A DNA stretch of 8,411 bases, taken from assembly GCA_013043945.1 (NCBI GenBank), contig JABEUW010000200.1, positions 1 to 8,411 of the forward strand. Reading direction: 5' to 3'. The first letter of the stretch is position 1, and the number at the start of each line of letters is the position of its first letter. Positions 6,690-8,411 of this stretch are shown piece by piece. The translations under genes were made by a program, and so were the position numbers. This stretch comes from Vulcanimicrobiota bacterium. Its GTDB lineage: Bacteria; Vulcanimicrobiota; Vulcanimicrobiia; Vulcanimicrobiales; Vulcanimicrobiaceae. Below the pieces are notes generated by a model. It did not search any database. It saw nothing but the letters and a program-made list of their open reading frames with translations, and was not told the DNA's origin.

Positions 6690-6718
6690 TTGACAGGGCT
6701 CGCGGCTTCCGGTAAAGT
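6690..6718 (+). promoter_or_regulatory. Sigma-70-type promoter of rplU
   Basis: Perfect -35 TTGACA (6690-6695), 17-bp spacer, then TAAAGT (6713-6718, 4 of 6 -10 matches). The start codon of rplU is only nine bases after the -10, so the transcript should begin at or within a few bases of ATG. It is divergent from the minus-strand operon promoter; the two -35 boxes are separated by 15 bp. Confidence 0.55.
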
Positions 6719-6727
6719 CCCATAGTT

Positions 6728-7042
6728 ATGTACGCAGTTATCGAGAGCGGCGGTAAGCAGTACCGCGTCGCTGAAGGCGATATTATTCGCACGGATCTCA
6801 TCGAAACCGAAGTGGGTGCGGATGTCACCTTCGACCGCGTCGTGCTCGCCGGCTCCGGCGCCGACGTCAAGATCGGTACCCCGGTGCTTAGCGGTGCGAG
6901 CGTCGTCGGCACGGTGCTTCGCCAGGCGAAGGACAAGAAGATTCTCGTCTTCCGCTACAAGCCCAAGAAGCGCGTCCGTAAACTGATCGGCCACCGCCAG
7001 CGCTTCGCCGAGATAAAGATCACCAAGATCAACCTCGCGTAG
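6728..7042 (+). CDS. rplU: 50S ribosomal protein L21
   Basis: L21 binds 23S rRNA in the large subunit. The 104-residue product has the usual bacterial length and all conserved blocks: MYAVIESGGKQYRV at the N-terminus, VTFDRVVLAGSG (33-44), VKIGTPVLSGASVVGTV (47-63), and the basic VFRYKPKKRVRKLIGHRQRF region (73-92) that contacts rRNA. No Shine-Dalgarno is seen before the ATG; the nine bases before it are CCCATAGTT, and the promoter lies directly upstream, which suggests a leaderless or near-leaderless mRNA. The L21 leader RNA known upstream of rplU in Bacillus therefore has no room here. The stop codon overlaps the SD of the following prp gene, so the two are cotranscribed. Confidence 0.97.
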   Translation: MYAVIESGGKQYRVAEGDIIRTDLIETEVGADVTFDRVVLAGSGADVKIGTPVLSGASVVGTVLRQAKDKKILVFRYKPKKRVRKLIGHRQRFAEIKITKINLA

Positions 7043-7049
7043 GAGCGGT

Positions 7050-7391
7050 ATGCTCCGCGTTACGTTTTACGAGGACAGCCGGCAGCGGCTGTCCTCGTTC
7101 GTTGCCGAGGGACACACCGAGCTCGCCGCCCACGGCGAGGATATCGTCTGCGCGGCGATCTCGGCGATCCTTCAGGCGGCCCGGCTCGGGCTCGAACGGC
7201 ACGCCGCAGTACGGCTCGCGGTTCGCCAGCAGAGCGGCGATATGGAGCTCTCCGTTGCCCCCGAGGATCGCGATCGCGAAGATGTCCGGGCGATCCTGGG
7301 CACGGCCCTGCTCGCCTGCGAAGCGATCGCCACGCAATATCCCGACGCCGTCGCCGTGCGGCGCGAAACTGAAGCGCCCGTCGAGCAGTAG
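7050..7391 (+). CDS. prp: Ribosomal-processing cysteine protease Prp (YsxB family)
   Basis: Prp removes the N-terminal extension of ribosomal protein L27 in Firmicutes and relatives and is normally encoded between rplU and rpmA. The 113-residue product has the family signature EGHTELAAHGEDIVCAAIS (20-38), including the catalytic dyad His22 and Cys34, the same numbers as in the Staphylococcus enzyme. The usual small residue after GH is replaced by Thr23. The C-terminal half shows the expected alternating helix and strand pattern and ends in a short charged tail. An AGGAG SD (7041-7045) overlaps the rplU stop. A perfect 12-bp inverted repeat occupies codons 7-17. The gene after it is not rpmA, so the presumed substrate L27 must be encoded elsewhere. 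Confidence 0.9.
   Translation: MLRVTFYEDSRQRLSSFVAEGHTELAAHGEDIVCAAISAILQAARLGLERHAAVRLAVRQQSGDMELSVAPEDRDREDVRAILGTALLACEAIATQYPDAVAVRRETEAPVEQ
7069..7098 (+). repeat. Perfect 12-bp inverted repeat at the start of prp
   Basis: ACGAGGACAGCC (7069-7080) and GGCTGTCCTCGT (7087-7098) are exact reverse complements with a six-base GGCAGC loop. In mRNA this would be a very stable GC-rich hairpin starting 19 nt after the A of the prp ATG. No U-tract follows, so it is not a classical terminator. It could slow ribosomes, act as an RNase site or bind a protein, reducing Prp relative to L21; all of these are inference. Confidence 0.6.
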
Positions 7392-7421
7392 TGAAGCGAT
7401 GTCCGTTAGAAAGGGTACCCC

Positions 7422-7646
7422 ATGACCGACTCATTGCATCAACACGCCGAATCTCCATCGAACCAACCCGACGATAACGAGCTTGGGAAAGCGCTGCTCG
7501 TCGGCGTGCTCGGCGGAGTGCTCTCAGCGGTCGGTTATGTGATCTACCGTCGTCTCCCCGACGAGCAGCGCGACCGCCTGCACGACCAGGTGCGGACCGT
7601 CGTCAGCGCGCGCATCAACGATATCCGCCAAAACTTCAATCTTTAG
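7422..7646 (+). CDS. Small single-pass membrane protein, function unknown
   Basis: 74 residues. A polar, acidic N-terminus (1-20) is followed by one hydrophobic segment (about 21-42) with a glycine-rich GxxxG face (VGVLGGVLSAVGY), then a charged, helical C-terminal part (RRLPDEQRDRLHDQVRTVV). The positive-inside rule (RR after the segment) puts the C-terminus in the cytoplasm. An AAAGGG SD lies six bases before ATG. It follows prp by 30 bp on the same strand and is probably the last gene of the rplU transcript. It resembles YtxH-like small proteins in build only; no family assignment is claimed. Its last 11 bp overlap the 3' end of the convergent tatA-like gene. Confidence 0.7.
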   Translation: MTDSLHQHAESPSNQPDDNELGKALLVGVLGGVLSAVGYVIYRRLPDEQRDRLHDQVRTVVSARINDIRQNFNL

Positions 7647-7881
7647 GCGATAGCGGCTCTTCGTGCGGGGGGAGCACCGGGGCCGGGCTCGGTGCCGGCG
7701 GCGGAGCTTTTTCCTGTGCGGCATCGGCCGCTCGCTCCATCTCCGCGACGAAATTCGCCGAGGCGTTTTGGAGATCGCGCGTCACCTTCCCGAACTGACG
7801 CATCATTCCGGGAAGTTTATCGGGGCCGAAGAGCAGGAGGGCCAGCATACTGATGACCGCTATATCGGGAACGGAAAACAT
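7636..7881 (-). CDS. Twin-arginine translocase TatA/TatB family subunit
   Basis: Component of the Tat machinery that moves folded proteins across the cytoplasmic membrane. From the ATG at 7881 it is 81 residues: a short N-terminus, one TM helix (about 6-18), the FGP hinge (18-20) with DKLPGMMRQFGK, an amphipathic helix (about 22-50), and a Pro/Ala-rich, charged tail (59-81). This is the standard TatA/B architecture. TatA and TatB cannot be told apart reliably; position 6 is Asp instead of the usual Gln or Glu. The frame is open further to a TTG at 7929, but the extra 16 residues are not typical and ATG gives the canonical MFSVPD start, although its GGGAG sits directly against the ATG. A better AGGAGG lies 21 nt upstream without a suitable start. 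It converges on and overlaps the small membrane-protein gene. Confidence 0.88.
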   Translation of the reverse strand: MFSVPDIAVISMLALLLFGPDKLPGMMRQFGKVTRDLQNASANFVAEMERAADAAQEKAPPPAPSPAPVLPPHEEPLSPKD

Positions 7882-7919
7882 CTCCCGGTGGTGATTCGGC
7901 AGGCCTCCTACCACGACCC

Positions 7920-8411
7920 GTGCAAGCAAGCGACTCCAATATCGTGAAAATTATTTACACGCGCGGCAACCGCGAGGAGACGCTCGCTTCGCTGGGCACC
8001 TTACGCAAGGTTCTCAACCGCTTCGTGCGCCGCCGCGTGTTCTACGAGATCAGTAGCCGCAGCAGGCGGGAGCACGAGTTTTTCTCCGCCAAGGATACGT
8101 TCACGGTCGGCGCGATCGAGGTGAGCAACCGCGAGCACCTGCAGATTCTCATCTTCGATGCGCGCAAACACGAACGCTCGATCGAGATCATCAATCCGCA
8201 GGCAATGCGCATCTACGACGAAGCCCCCGACCGCAATTTTGCGGTCTCTTTCGTTTGCGAGAACGGCGATTTCGAGACGCGCGTCTATCTGCGCGAAGAG
8301 GGCGCCGACGAGACGCTTCCCCCAGAAGGGGAAGGGCTCGAACGCATCTCTCTGCCGCAGTTATTCGATTACATTCGCGATATTACAACCGTCGAAAGAA
8401 CTATAACTTAA
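7920..8411 (+). CDS. Uncharacterised soluble protein of about 163 residues
   Basis: The frame from GTG at 7920 to the TAA at the last base of the window is clean and covers the whole stretch. I do not recognise a family. The product has no TM segment or signal peptide, a basic arginine-rich patch near the N-terminus (NRFVRRRVFYEISSRSRREH, 34-53), a central region of alternating hydrophobic and charged residues that suggests beta-strands (LQILIFDARKHERSIEIIN), and an acidic C-terminal part (REEGADETLPPEGEG). No catalytic motif stands out. The start is uncertain: neither GTG 7920 nor GTG 7944 (before VKIIYTRGN) has an SD. It is divergent from the tatA-like gene and, with the 7881 start for that gene, separated by 38 bp, so the two would share a regulatory region. 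Confidence 0.65.
   Translation: MQASDSNIVKIIYTRGNREETLASLGTLRKVLNRFVRRRVFYEISSRSRREHEFFSAKDTFTVGAIEVSNREHLQILIFDARKHERSIEIINPQAMRIYDEAPDRNFAVSFVCENGDFETRVYLREEGADETLPPEGEGLERISLPQLFDYIRDITTVERTIT

Noticed and set aside
7882..7929. TTG start giving the TatA-like protein 16 more residues
   Set aside because: TatA/B proteins begin only a few residues before the TM helix; the ATG at 7881 gives the canonical form. The weak SD leaves some doubt.

Overview
The window comes from a GC-rich, flagellated bacterium with a Tat export pathway and an L21-Prp ribosomal locus. Nothing in it fixes the phylum. The Prp protease gene argues against a typical proteobacterium. The overall style (GC-rich, dense ATGA-coupled genes, HTH_34 plus membrane-protein pair) would fit a lineage such as Candidatus Eremiobacterota/WPS-2 or a relative, but that is a guess. 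There are no RNA genes, insertion sequences, CRISPR arrays or prophage genes, and no gene-free stretch longer than about 130 bp.

Left part (1-3051, + strand): the 3' part of a penicillin-acylase-family hydrolase is followed by a 123-bp gap. The gap holds a consensus-like promoter and a roughly 105-nt leader before a 597-residue flagellin. The leader presents a GGA in a hairpin loop and another GGA inside the ribosome binding site, a layout reminiscent of CsrA control of flagellin in Bacillus. The flagellin keeps normal D0/D1 ends, but its variable centre contains a segment resembling a DUF642-type beta-sandwich.

Middle part (3073-6601, - strand): one five-gene operon in which every junction overlaps. 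The transcription order is six-TM membrane protein, winged-helix regulator (HTH_34 type), exported BAAT/dienelactone-type alpha/beta hydrolase, ABC ATPase, ABC-2 permease. It is driven by a good sigma-70-type promoter (6646-6674). A 17-bp tandem repeat overlaps the -10 box and start region and is the natural candidate operator for the operon's own regulator. The substrate is unknown; the organisation suggests a self-regulated export or envelope-stress module.

Right part (6690-8411): a divergent promoter drives rplU (ribosomal protein L21) with almost no 5' leader. It is followed by prp (the cysteine protease that trims L27 in species with extended L27) and a small single-TM protein. The rpmA (L27) gene that commonly follows prp is absent. 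A perfect 12-bp inverted repeat sits in the first codons of prp. A convergent TatA/TatB-family gene and a divergent 163-residue protein of unknown function close the window.
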